Positions 1-7,670 of a stretch of DNA of 27,826 bases are shown piece after piece (position 1 is the first letter of the stretch; each line of letters opens with the position of its first letter). Origin of the DNA: Planctomycetaceae bacterium UBA4732 (GTDB lineage Bacteria; Planctomycetota; Planctomycetia; Gemmatales; Gemmataceae). The position numbers and the translations under genes are program-made. Under the pieces are notes generated by a model, which saw only the letters and a list, made by a program, of their open reading frames with translations, ran no database searches and was not told the origin of the DNA. Location: contig DHJA01000093.1 of NCBI GenBank assembly GCA_002404095.1, positions 111,965 through 139,790 of the forward strand. Direction: 5' to 3'.

Positions 1-33
1 GGATAAACCCCGCCGCTCGCCGTATCTGTTCTC

Positions 34-2151
34 CTACCTTAGCAGCCAATCCGCCACAGTAACCGGGTCCGTTTTGTCGGCTTTCCGGACAAGGTTCTCA
101 GCGAAGTAGGCGGCGTATACGCTCGGCAGCCAAGAGTCCGTCAAGGCCCGATCCAAGTTATGCAGATACAACTCGCCGGGCGCGGCCAATCCCGTCAGCG
201 CGTACAAGCCACCGTACTTGACGGCGCCCGGCAACATCATCGGGTCGTCCGTCGTCTTCACCTTATCGAAGCTAAAGCCATTCGCATCCGCCGCTGTTCG
301 CGCCACGGCGTCGCCGCATAGCGCACGCGCCAGCATCACCCACGGCCCCGCCTCATCCCAGCCGACGAGATCGACCTGCTTCGTCTTTTCGTTGCCACGG
401 ACAAAGGCCACAGCGGTTAGAATGTCGTGAACGCGCTGGGCCAACAACGGCCGGTTGTAGCCGAAGGTGAATCCAGCATATTTCGGATCGACGATGGGCT
501 GTTTGTCCAACGATAGCTCTCCCGTCCCGAGTACGTCTACCGCCAGGATGCCCGCTTTCGCGTCCAAGATCTTCTCCGCGGCAGGGACGAGTTTGCCATC
601 TTTGTAGAGGCTCGACTTCCCGGCGGGGTGGACCCAGACAACGACCGTACCATTGAAGTTGGCCCGGCACATGCCAACGGCCGGAATCTGCTCGCCCTGG
701 CCCTTGCGGCTCAACAAGTAACGCCGCGAGATCACGCCGTCGTGTTCCTGACGGTCGCCGACCTCCTTTGCCTCGACTTCGTCGGAAGACGGCAAGTCGT
801 CGTGAACCATGACGCGCAGGGCCGTGCCGAAGAAGTGGTGATATCTCCACACCTCCTTAGCGGCCCTTGGCCGTAAATCCTTGATGCGTCGATCTGACGC
901 CTCGGCCATAAGCTGCCGCAATCGAGCGGCGTCCACGGCGTCCTTGGGCAACGGGTGCTGTGCGTCGTAGACGGACAGTTCTTTCGGTGGAATCGGCTCG
1001 AACGGCTTTTCTACGACAGGCTCAGGCTGCCCCAATTTAAGGGTTTTATTGAACCAATTGTACATGACTTGCCGGCTGACCTGATTATAATTGTGCTCGA
1101 ATTGTGGGAAGCACTTGGCCATAACGCGATCCTCGGCGCCGTAGAGCTTGTACAGCGCCTTCAGCTCCGGCAAACCTCTCTTTTCGATGTCGATGGTCCA
1201 GTCGTGGGCGCCGGTCATGCCCAGCGGCTTCGGCGCGAACAGGGCGGCCAGTTCCACGTTGCCCGTGCCTTGACGCAGGTAGGAGGCGTTTTCGCAGACG
1301 CAACCGCCCTGCATGGCCGTGGACACCATGACCGCCGGGAAGGCAACCGTCGGGCGGTCGTCCACGGCGCAGAGGATGAACGTCTGCGTGCCGCCGCCGC
1401 TGGCGCCGGTCACGCCGATCCGGGCGGGGTCCACGTCCGGCAGCGACAGCAAAAAGTCAAGCGCGCGGATGCTGTTCCACGTCTGCAAACCCATAAAGCT
1501 TTGTAAGCGCAGTTCGGCCGCAGCGTCGGTGAAGCCTTCGCGGTGGGCGATCTGTTGGCTGTCCGCCACGCCGACCATGTCGTAATGGAAGACGACGCAG
1601 CCCATCCTCGCCAGCTGGACGCAGCGCGCTTGAAGCGGATAGCGGGCGCCGGCCGTGTTGGTTTCTGCATTTATCTCGATCTGTTTTTTCGCAACCGTCT
1701 CGCCGGCGTCGTACATGCGGCCGTCCTTCCAATGGCCGTGAGGGCTGAGGACGGCAGGCAATTTGCCGGTCTTGCCCTTGGGCCGGTAGAGGTTGCCGCT
1801 GACGTAGTGCCCTGGCATACTGGCGAAAAAGACTTTTTCGACCGTGTAATCGTCGCGGTCGATTTTGCCGTGGATCACCGGGTTGAGCGGCGTCTTCTCT
1901 GGCATCGGCCATAAACCTTCGGCGACGAGAACCTGTTCGCGCAACGCCCGGCGCCGCGTCTCCCATTCCTTGAGGGTGGTGGGCACGTGGAAGTCGAAAT
2001 CCTTGTCGTCGAGAGTGCGGACCTTGCCGATACGGGCGTCGTGCGGCTTCTCGCCTTCGGGCAGGGCGCGGGTCGGGTCGGCGTCGGCCGCTTGGATGGC
2101 GGAAACGGAGAGGGCAAGGAGCAGAGCAGACCACAGAGTCGGCGGCTTCAT
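34..2151 (-). CDS. Secreted acetyl-xylan-esterase-like alpha/beta hydrolase (two-domain)
   Basis: 705 residues. The N-terminus has a signal peptide (Lys, then a Leu/Ala-rich core, with AQA-type cleavage near residue 21), so the protein is probably exported. Residues about 60-370 form an alpha/beta hydrolase domain. It has an HGHW oxyanion-type motif near 138-141, the nucleophile elbow GASGGG with Ser251, a candidate acid Asp317 (GAHDW) and a candidate His353 (FEHNYN). A second hydrolase-like half (about 430-690) carries GWDEAG at 597-602, with Asp599 where a nucleophile Ser is expected, so it looks catalytically dead. This architecture recurs in planctomycete acetyl-xylan-esterase/dienelactone-hydrolase-like proteins; the true substrate (acetylated polysaccharide or another ester) is inferred only. 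A good ribosome site (GGAGG, 7 bases before ATG) supports this start. It is transcribed divergently from the GTPase. Confidence 0.85.
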   Translation of the reverse strand: MKPPTLWSALLLALSVSAIQAADADPTRALPEGEKPHDARIGKVRTLDDKDFDFHVPTTLKEWETRRRALREQVLVAEGLWPMPEKTPLNPVIHGKIDRDDYTVEKVFFASMPGHYVSGNLYRPKGKTGKLPAVLSPHGHWKDGRMYDAGETVAKKQIEINAETNTAGARYPLQARCVQLARMGCVVFHYDMVGVADSQQIAHREGFTDAAAELRLQSFMGLQTWNSIRALDFLLSLPDVDPARIGVTGASGGGTQTFILCAVDDRPTVAFPAVMVSTAMQGGCVCENASYLRQGTGNVELAALFAPKPLGMTGAHDWTIDIEKRGLPELKALYKLYGAEDRVMAKCFPQFEHNYNQVSRQVMYNWFNKTLKLGQPEPVVEKPFEPIPPKELSVYDAQHPLPKDAVDAARLRQLMAEASDRRIKDLRPRAAKEVWRYHHFFGTALRVMVHDDLPSSDEVEAKEVGDRQEHDGVISRRYLLSRKGQGEQIPAVGMCRANFNGTVVVWVHPAGKSSLYKDGKLVPAAEKILDAKAGILAVDVLGTGELSLDKQPIVDPKYAGFTFGYNRPLLAQRVHDILTAVAFVRGNEKTKQVDLVGWDEAGPWVMLARALCGDAVARTAADANGFSFDKVKTTDDPMMLPGAVKYGGLYALTGLAAPGELYLHNLDRALTDSWLPSVYAAYFAENLVRKADKTDPVTVADWLLR

Positions 2152-2257
2152 CGAAGTTCCTCCGAGAAGTATGCAAGCGCGGCGATGAAGGGCAGGTTAA
2201 GGCGCCGACGCGCATGAGTCAATGATTGGACGGCGAATTGACGGCGGCGAGAGGATG

Positions 2258-2286
2258 TTGCACGCTTCATCAAGGCAACGTAACAT
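2258..2286 (+). promoter_or_regulatory. Weak sigma-70-like promoter candidate for the GTPase gene
   Basis: TTGCAC at 2258-2263 and TAACAT at 2281-2286 are separated by 17 bases, about 50 bases upstream of the GTPase ATG. Only the first three bases of the -35 match consensus, so this is a suggestion. It lies in the 183-base gap between the divergent esterase and GTPase genes, where I see nothing else. Confidence 0.22.
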
Positions 2287-2334
2287 GAGCGCATGCCGAG
2301 GGTTTTCGAGTAGGCCCATTAAGGGGAAAGATTA

Positions 2335-3612
2335 ATGGCGATCGACAAGAAACAGGTCAAGGGCCTACTCGGCTCGATCGACGGCCTGTTCGAGCAGGTG
2401 CTCCACGCGATGCCGATCAAGGTGCCGATGGAGGTCGTGCAATTCATCAAGGACAAGGTCATGGGCGCGGCCGTGGACGAGCTGCGCGATCTGGTGGTCA
2501 ATGCCCGGCCGCCGCGCCTCTACCTGATGGGTCGCAGCGGCCACGGCAAATCGACGCTCATTAACGCCTTGGCAAACCGCGAAGTGGCTGTGGTCGGCCA
2601 CGTGGAACCGACCACCATGCAATCGGAAATCCATCGCATCGAGTTCCCGGAGGTCCACGCCGCCTGGGAGATCATCGACTCGCGCGGTATTTTCGAGGCG
2701 ATGCGGCCGGACGGGGCGCCGGGACGCAACGCGGTCGAACAGGTCCAGGAGGACATCCTCAAACACAAGCCCGACGTGATCCTCCACGCCATCGCCGCCC
2801 GCGAGACGCGATCCATGTCCGAGGACGTCCGTGTGGGCAAAGAAGTACGCGAGTTGATTAAGCGCAAGCTCCATGTCGTTCCGCCGACCGTTATAGTGCT
2901 GACGCAGACCGATCTGCTGGAACCGGCGCGCGAGTGGCCGCCGACGCCGGGCGGTCGCAAAATGACTCGGATTAAAGAGATCCTCGATTTTGTCGTCGTA
3001 AAAATCATCGGCGCCAAGGCTTTCGAGCCGTTCGATAAGGCCGAGCCGGCCTACGGTTACAAGATTACCGAAGAGTCGTTCGTCAGCGGCGTAATCCCCG
3101 TCGCGGCCCCGGCGCCGCCCGAACCATTCTGGAATGTGGAACAGTTGAGCGAGTGCATCGGCCAACTCATCCCGAAAGAAGCGCAGCTCGATTTTTTTCA
3201 AGCGCAGCAGCGGAAAGCGCTGCTAAAGAACGTGGCTCTTAACATGGTTGATCGCTTCGCGACGACCGCGGCCCTGATTGGCAGCACACCCCTACCGATT
3301 GCGGACATGCTGCTAATAACGCCATTACAGATGTTAATGGTCGCGATGGTGGGCGGTCTGTCGTGCCGCTCGATGACCATAGGCACGGCCGGCGAGTTCA
3401 TGGGCGCGTCCGGGGCGACGGTGGCGGCGGGCTTTGCCTTGCGTGAAGTCGCCCGGCAGGCCATGAAGTTCGTGCCGTTCCTGGGAGCGCCGGTGGCCGG
3501 CGGCATCGCCTACAGCGGCACACGCGCTGTGGGCCGGTCGGCGGTGAGCTACTTCTTCCTCGGCGAACTGCGACAGCCGCAGGAGTTTATGATTGATGAA
3601 GCGCGGCCATAG
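2335..3612 (+). CDS. GTPase with C-terminal hydrophobic helical domain
   Basis: 425 residues. The G1/P-loop GRSGHGKST lies at 66-74. A switch-region Thr (EPTT, about 91-94) follows, then a G3-like DSRG at 115-118 in place of DxxG as DTPG, and a G4-like TQTD at 200-203 in place of NKxD. This resembles the Era/50S-binding-type GTPase superfamily, including bacterial GTPases with a DUF697-like tail. Residues about 300-410 are Gly/Ala-rich and hydrophobic, consistent with membrane association. A purine-rich AAGGGG precedes ATG at a suitable distance. The gene stands alone, divergent from the esterase and convergent with mqnD. Its cellular role is unknown; membrane stress or partitioning functions are possible but not shown by the sequence. 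Confidence 0.8.
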   Translation: MAIDKKQVKGLLGSIDGLFEQVLHAMPIKVPMEVVQFIKDKVMGAAVDELRDLVVNARPPRLYLMGRSGHGKSTLINALANREVAVVGHVEPTTMQSEIHRIEFPEVHAAWEIIDSRGIFEAMRPDGAPGRNAVEQVQEDILKHKPDVILHAIAARETRSMSEDVRVGKEVRELIKRKLHVVPPTVIVLTQTDLLEPAREWPPTPGGRKMTRIKEILDFVVVKIIGAKAFEPFDKAEPAYGYKITEESFVSGVIPVAAPAPPEPFWNVEQLSECIGQLIPKEAQLDFFQAQQRKALLKNVALNMVDRFATTAALIGSTPLPIADMLLITPLQMLMVAMVGGLSCRSMTIGTAGEFMGASGATVAAGFALREVARQAMKFVPFLGAPVAGGIAYSGTRAVGRSAVSYFFLGELRQPQEFMIDEARP

Positions 3613-3621
3613 AATCCAATT

Positions 3622-3702
3622 ATTTCACCGCGGAGAACGCAGAGATCGCGGAGAAATACAATTTGCATTTCTCCGCGATCTCTGCGTTCTCCGCGGTGAA
3701 AT
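3622..3702. repeat. Perfect 36-bp-arm palindrome between convergent genes
   Basis: The left arm 3622-3657 is exactly complementary to the right arm 3667-3702 across a 9-base loop (3658-3666). The arms begin ATTTCACCGCGGAG. It fills most of the 103-base gap between the convergent GTPase and mqnD genes. On the + strand a T-rich stretch follows (about 3703-3718), so it could act as a bidirectional terminator. Its length and perfection are more like a dispersed palindromic repeat than an ordinary terminator. Similar CCGCGGAG-rich inverted repeats are common between genes in several bacterial phyla (recalled, not checked). Confidence 0.9.
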
Positions 3703-3715
3703 CTGTTTTCGCTTT

Positions 3716-4555
3716 TCACTCCACAAACTCCACCGCCGTCGGCGACGGGATGACGCCTGCCTTGTAGCCCTCATCGAGCAGCCGGCGCACCGCCTCCCGG
3801 CCACGCGGGCCGTAATCCAGCGTCCATTCGTTGACGTACATGCCGACAAAGCGATCCGCTAAGGACTTGTCCATGTCGCGCGCGTATGCCAGCGCATACG
3901 CCAGGGCGTCGTCGCGGTGGTCCAGCGCGTAGCGGATGCTCTCCTTGAGCAAGCGGCTAATACGCTGAATCAGCTCGGGGCCGAGGTCGCGGCGCACGAC
4001 GTTGCCGCCCAACGGCAGCGGCAGCCCGGTTCGTTCCTGCCACCAGACGCCGAGATCGACGACGAGGTGCAAGCCCTGATTTTGGAACGTTAACTGTCCT
4101 TCATGGATGATTAAGCCGGCGTCGAATTGCTTCTCTTCCACCGCTTGCAGAATTTGGTCGAACGGCATGACCTCATACGCGAATCCCTCCGGCAGCAGCA
4201 GGCGTAAGGCAAGAAACGCCGTGGTCAACGTACCGGGCACGGCAATGCGACAGGCGCGTAACTCGTCAATCTTCATCGGCCGGCGGGCGACGACCATGGG
4301 GCCGTAACGGTCGCCCATACTGCAACCGCTGGGCAATAAGGCGTATTTGTCCAACAGATGCGCGTAGGCGTGGATGCTGATTGCGGTCACGTCGAGTTCG
4401 CCGCGGAGGGCGCGGCGGTTGAGCGTCTCGATGTCTTGCAATTCATGACGAAATTGCAGATCGCCGGTGTCGATTTTATCGTGGGCCAGCGCGTAAAACA
4501 TGAAGGCGTCGTCGGGGTCGGGGCTGTGGCCGACGGTAATGAGGCGCTTGGTCAT
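3716..4555 (-). CDS. mqnD: 1,4-dihydroxy-6-naphthoate synthase MqnD
   Basis: 279 residues from the ATG at 4555. MqnD converts cyclic dehypoxanthinyl futalosine to 1,4-dihydroxy-6-naphthoate in the futalosine route to menaquinone. The family signature [14 protein letters not shown] lies near the N-terminus. The body has the type-2 periplasmic-binding-protein fold pattern typical of MqnA/MqnD, with [11 protein letters not shown], a central [10 protein letters not shown] and a conserved GGN. Length matches the family (about 270-290). An upstream in-frame extension to 4690 exists, but GAGGAG five bases before 4555 and the conserved [16 protein letters not shown] start fix the true beginning. No other mqn gene is in the window, so the pathway genes are scattered. 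A long palindrome sits just upstream, between this gene and the transporter ATPase. Confidence 0.93.
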   Translation of the reverse strand: MTKRLITVGHSPDPDDAFMFYALAHDKIDTGDLQFRHELQDIETLNRRALRGELDVTAISIHAYAHLLDKYALLPSGCSMGDRYGPMVVARRPMKIDELRACRIAVPGTLTTAFLALRLLLPEGFAYEVMPFDQILQAVEEKQFDAGLIIHEGQLTFQNQGLHLVVDLGVWWQERTGLPLPLGGNVVRRDLGPELIQRISRLLKESIRYALDHRDDALAYALAYARDMDKSLADRFVGMYVNEWTLDYGPRGREAVRRLLDEGYKAGVIPSPTAVEFVE

Positions 4556-4577
4556 AAAAACTCCTCGGGGTACTTTA

Positions 4578-4662
4578 GGCGAACGGCCGGCGTAAGCCGG
4601 CTGGTACAGTATGCTATCGCCGACTAGATGACGCACCAGCCGGCTTACGCCGGCCGTTCGCC
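4578..4662. repeat. Palindromic dispersed repeat, copy 1
   Basis: Arms 4578-4605 and 4635-4662 are perfect 28-base reverse complements around a 29-base loop. The arms contain GAACGGCCGGCGTAAGCCGG. The loop contains GCTATCGCCGACT, which recurs in the loop of the second copy (7568-7654). It lies in the 140-base gap between the ABC transporter ATPase and mqnD, both on the minus strand, and ends about 12 bases upstream of the mqnD ribosome site. No T-run follows, so it looks like a REP- or MITE-type element rather than a standard terminator. Confidence 0.92.
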
Positions 4663-4695
4663 ATTGTTCTAACCGCAATCCTTGCATCAAAATAA

Positions 4696-5472
4696 CTACG
4701 CCAGCACCCGGCTCAGGAACTGTTTTGTCCGCTCCGTTTTCGGCCGGTCGAATACCTCATCCGGCAGTCCTTCTTCGACGATGCCGCCGTCCGCCAGCAC
4801 GACCACGCGGTCAGCCGCGCGGCGGGCGAAACCGATTTCGTGCGTCACCAGCAGCAGGGTCAGGCCGTCACGTTTTAGGTTCACCAGCACGTCCAACACC
4901 TCGCCCTTTAATTCCGGGTCCAGGGCGCTGGTGATCTCGTCGCAAAGGAGGCCGCGCGGTTCCATCGCTAGGGCGCGGGCGATGGCCACGCGCTGCTTTT
5001 GACCGCCAGACAGTTCGTTCGGATAGGCGGAAGCGCGCCCAGCCAAGCCGACGCGGGTGAGCAACTCCAATCCCTGTTTCTCCGCTTCCGCGCGCGACCG
5101 CTTCAATACCTGCATCGGCGCTTCCACGATGTTGCCCAACGCGGTTAGATGCGGGAACAGCTGAAAATCCTGAAAGATCATGCCTAACAGGCGGCGAACT
5201 TGCGTCACGGCCGGCGTCAAACGCCCCGACTCCGCGGCCGTCAGCAAGTGCGGACCCACGCGGATCGAGCCGCCGTCAAAGGAGTTTAACCCGTTGAGAC
5301 AGCGCAAAAGGGTGGATTTGCCGCCGCCGCTTGGGCCGATCAGGGCCACGGTCTCGCCGGCCGCGACGGACAGGTTGACGCCGGTCAACACATCGCGGTC
5401 GCCGTAGCGCTTCGTGAGGTTGGCCGCCTCGATGCGCATGTCCGTCCGCTCTATCAAACGCGGGTCGCTCAC
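4696..5472 (-). CDS. Polar amino-acid ABC transporter ATP-binding protein (GlnQ/HisP type)
   Basis: 258 residues. It powers uptake through the permease encoded immediately upstream. Visible motifs are Walker [10 protein letters not shown] (about 46-54), the Q-loop region [11 protein letters not shown], the signature [15 protein letters not shown], Walker B LLCDE followed by ITSALDPEL, and the switch His in [10 protein letters not shown]. The usual DEPTSALDP reads DEITSALDP here, a small variation that keeps the catalytic Glu. The GTG start at 5472 overlaps the permease stop (GTGA, 5469-5472), implying translational coupling. An alternative start is the ATG at 5439 (MRIEAANL), where family homology begins. 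Substrate specificity cannot be read from the ATPase. Confidence 0.93.
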   Translation of the reverse strand: MSDPRLIERTDMRIEAANLTKRYGDRDVLTGVNLSVAAGETVALIGPSGGGKSTLLRCLNGLNSFDGGSIRVGPHLLTAAESGRLTPAVTQVRRLLGMIFQDFQLFPHLTALGNIVEAPMQVLKRSRAEAEKQGLELLTRVGLAGRASAYPNELSGGQKQRVAIARALAMEPRGLLCDEITSALDPELKGEVLDVLVNLKRDGLTLLLVTHEIGFARRAADRVVVLADGGIVEEGLPDEVFDRPKTERTKQFLSRVLA

Positions 5473-6938
5473 GAAACCCCCTTGCCCCAGCGTTTCTCCA
5501 ACCAGCGCGACAGAATACCCAGCGGCACGGACATGATGAGATAGAGCGCCGCCGTCATCAACCCAAGCTCAACGTATTTCAGGCTCGATTGGGCGGCCGT
5601 CTGGTAACGCTTGGTCAACTCAGCCACGGCGATGACGCTGACGACGCTGGTATCCTTGAAGAGGGCGACAAAATCGCTCGTCATTGGCGGCAGAATAATG
5701 CGCAGCGCCTGCGGCAGGATGACGCGGCGGAACGTCAGCGCCCGCGACATGCCGAGCGACGCGGCCGCCTCCCATTGGCCGAGCGGCACCGCCCCGATGG
5801 CCGCCCGATAGATCTCCGCTTCATAAGCCGCGTAGTTCAGGCCGAAGCCGACCACAGCCGTGGTGAAAGCGTCCACGTGCAACGCCGACCCCAACACGAA
5901 ATAGAGGAAAAACAACAGCAACAGCACCGGAATGCCGCGGAAGAACTCGACGTAGACGACGGCTAGCCACCGCACTGGCGCCGGCCCGTACAATCGCATC
6001 AAAGCAATCGGCATCCCCAAGGCCACGGCCAGTAGCATCCCCAGGACCGAGAGTTGGATCGTTACCCACGCCCCCTTAAGCAGATATCCCAGGTAATAGC
6101 CGGCGCTTTCCCCCTGCGCCGCATCGGCACTCGATGGCAAATCAACGGGATGGGACAGCTCCCGCTGGTCGTCGTTCCATACGTCCCACTTTTGGTAAAT
6201 CGGCCGCAGCTCGTCGTGGTCGATCAACCGACCGAGGGCCGCGTTGAACTGATCGGCCAACGCAGTATCGCTCTTACGAAAGGCGATAGCGTAGTAGCCC
6301 TTTTCGCCGGCCCGGCCCACAAGTTCCAGTCCCGGAACCCTTTTCAGGTAATAGGCATGGACGGGTAGATCAATGTACACGGCATCGACGCGGCCGTTGG
6401 ACAGGTCGATGTACATGCCCGTCTGGTCGTCGTAGGAGTGTAGGGCCGGCGGTTCGACGCCGGCGCGCATCAGCGACCGCTCCGCCGCCGATCCGCTCAG
6501 GGTTCCAACCGGCATTCGGAGACTTTTCAGCTCCGCGAGTGTGGTGAAACGGCGTTCACCCTTGCGGACGGCGAGTTGCAACTTGTAGACGTAATACGGC
6601 CGGCTGAACAATACTTCCTTTTCATATTCGGGCAGCACTTCCAGGCCGTTCATGGCGAAGTCGAAGTCGCCGCGCTCCAGGCCGGGAATCAGGCTTTTGA
6701 AGTCGTAATGCTTGAACTCGATCCGCCTGCCCAGCTCGCGTTGCAGGGCGTCCCTGAGATCGACCTCGAAGCCGACGATTTGCTCGGCGTTGTTGGGGTC
6801 TTGGAAGACGTAGGGGGCGCCGCCCGACTCGTCCGCCGCCCACAGGAGCGGACGGTCGGCGGCGCGAGCCGTCATGCCAACAAGCGCCAGCAGGAGGGCG
6901 ACGCCGGAGCAATAAGATCGGTTCATTGTAGCCCGCAT
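5469..6938 (-). CDS. Amino-acid ABC transporter substrate-binding/permease fusion protein
   Basis: 489 residues from the ATG at 6938 (GAGG five bases upstream). The ATG at 6926 (MNRSYCSG) is an alternative, and the open frame back to 7250 is not homologous. A signal peptide (VALLLALVGMTARA) leads into a family-3 solute-binding domain (about 30-270) with GFEVDLRDAL and the FAMNGLEVLPEY region. About 290-480 is a HisM/GlnM-type permease with around five hydrophobic segments and the EAA loop EAAASLGMSRALTFRRVILP. Fusing binding protein and permease in one chain is known from GlnP-like systems and tethers the receptor to the membrane. It forms an operon with the ATPase through a four-base overlap. 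The ligand is probably a polar amino acid. Confidence 0.92.
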   Translation of the reverse strand: MRATMNRSYCSGVALLLALVGMTARAADRPLLWAADESGGAPYVFQDPNNAEQIVGFEVDLRDALQRELGRRIEFKHYDFKSLIPGLERGDFDFAMNGLEVLPEYEKEVLFSRPYYVYKLQLAVRKGERRFTTLAELKSLRMPVGTLSGSAAERSLMRAGVEPPALHSYDDQTGMYIDLSNGRVDAVYIDLPVHAYYLKRVPGLELVGRAGEKGYYAIAFRKSDTALADQFNAALGRLIDHDELRPIYQKWDVWNDDQRELSHPVDLPSSADAAQGESAGYYLGYLLKGAWVTIQLSVLGMLLAVALGMPIALMRLYGPAPVRWLAVVYVEFFRGIPVLLLLFFLYFVLGSALHVDAFTTAVVGFGLNYAAYEAEIYRAAIGAVPLGQWEAAASLGMSRALTFRRVILPQALRIILPPMTSDFVALFKDTSVVSVIAVAELTKRYQTAAQSSLKYVELGLMTAALYLIMSVPLGILSRWLEKRWGKGVS

Positions 6939-6967
6939 TTTGGCCTCAATGAAACGCCCTTCGCACG

Positions 6968-7450
6968 TCAGGCTGCACGAGGATGACAAAAGCCCAAACG
7001 CCAGCGGCCTGCCCGATGAGGCAACAGGGCGTGACGCAGGGGATAGCTTACGATCGCGCCGAACATGGCCAGGCCGTAGGATCGCATCGAGAGCATCCGG
7101 GCCGCACCAAACACGGACAATACCGAGACGAGCGCCGTCAGCCCGCCCCAGCCGAGACAGATATTGCCGGCGAGGGCAATGTAGTCGTCCGACGAGTTGA
7201 TCCCAAACCTTTTCATCGCGTCTCTTTCGTCCGGTTTCATGTCGTCCCACTGTTTCTCCATTGGGGCTTGGACGTTGCCACCGCCTTTTTTAACAACGAT
7301 GGCACTAACCATGAAATAGAGGCCGGCTAGGAGGTTCAACACGTTGACGATCAGCAGAAAGATTGCCGGGAGTTTCACCCGTCGGATGGCGGCGCCGTCG
7401 TCGTCGGGACGCTGGGGATCGTCCAAGCCGTAGGGAGCGTCGTCTCTCAT
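6968..7450 (-). CDS. Small membrane protein, C-terminus frameshifted
   Basis: As it reads, 160 residues from the ATG at 7450 (GAGG six bases upstream; a TTG at 7462 is possible). Two hydrophobic regions are clear: about residues 25-55 (LPAIFLLIVNVLNLLAGLYF) and about 90-130. A soluble stretch with KQWDDMKPDERDAM lies between them. After GAIVSY, near 7045, the frame becomes Arg/His-rich. One frame over, the same DNA reads IPCVTPCCLIG, then a hydrophobic helix and PDVRRAFH, ending at 6946. That is the tail I recall for this planctomycete membrane-protein family (DPEV..AF ending). The intact gene would therefore stop seven bases before the transporter start, with the stop TGA inside the transporter's GAGG ribosome site. 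Function unknown. Confidence 0.72.
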   Translation of the reverse strand: MRDDAPYGLDDPQRPDDDGAAIRRVKLPAIFLLIVNVLNLLAGLYFMVSAIVVKKGGGNVQAPMEKQWDDMKPDERDAMKRFGINSSDDYIALAGNICLGWGGLTALVSVLSVFGAARMLSMRSYGLAMFGAIVSYPLRHALLPHRAGRWRLGFCHPRAA

Positions 7451-7567
7451 GGCAGACCTCAAGGAAAGGAGGAGTCGTTTGCGATCCGTTGGGAAGCCAA
7501 ATCCGACCTATTGTACAAGTCCCGCAAACGAAATGTAGCGTGGAGGGGGGACGGCGCTCAGACAAAA

Positions 7568-7654
7568 GGGCGAACGGCCGGCGTAAGCCGGCTGGTACGT
7601 CACGCTATCGCCGACTTGGCGCCGTACCAGCCGGCTTACGCCGGCCGTTCGCCC
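7568..7654. repeat. Palindromic dispersed repeat, copy 2
   Basis: Arms 7568-7598 and 7624-7654 are perfect 31-base reverse complements around a 25-base loop. The inner 28 bases of the arms are identical to copy 1 at 4578-4662, and both loops contain GCTATCGCCGACT. It sits in the 220-base gap between the histidine phosphatase stop and the small membrane protein gene, both on the minus strand. Nearly identical arms with partly diverged loops suggest a mobile or gene-conversion-maintained family. Confidence 0.92.
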
Positions 7655-7670
7655 ATACAGTAAGCGGCGT

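Noticed and set aside
2365..3201. - strand open frame (278 codons) opposite the GTPase
   Set aside because: The GTPase frame carries clear P-loop and G-motifs; the antisense product has no motif.
3658..3862. Short open frames across the 36-bp-arm palindrome
   Set aside because: Their residues are just the translated inverted repeat (Arg/Gly/Glu-rich) running into antisense mqnD.
6939..7250. N-terminal extension of the transporter fusion frame
   Set aside because: It precedes the signal peptide, overlaps the small membrane protein gene, and has no homology-like features.
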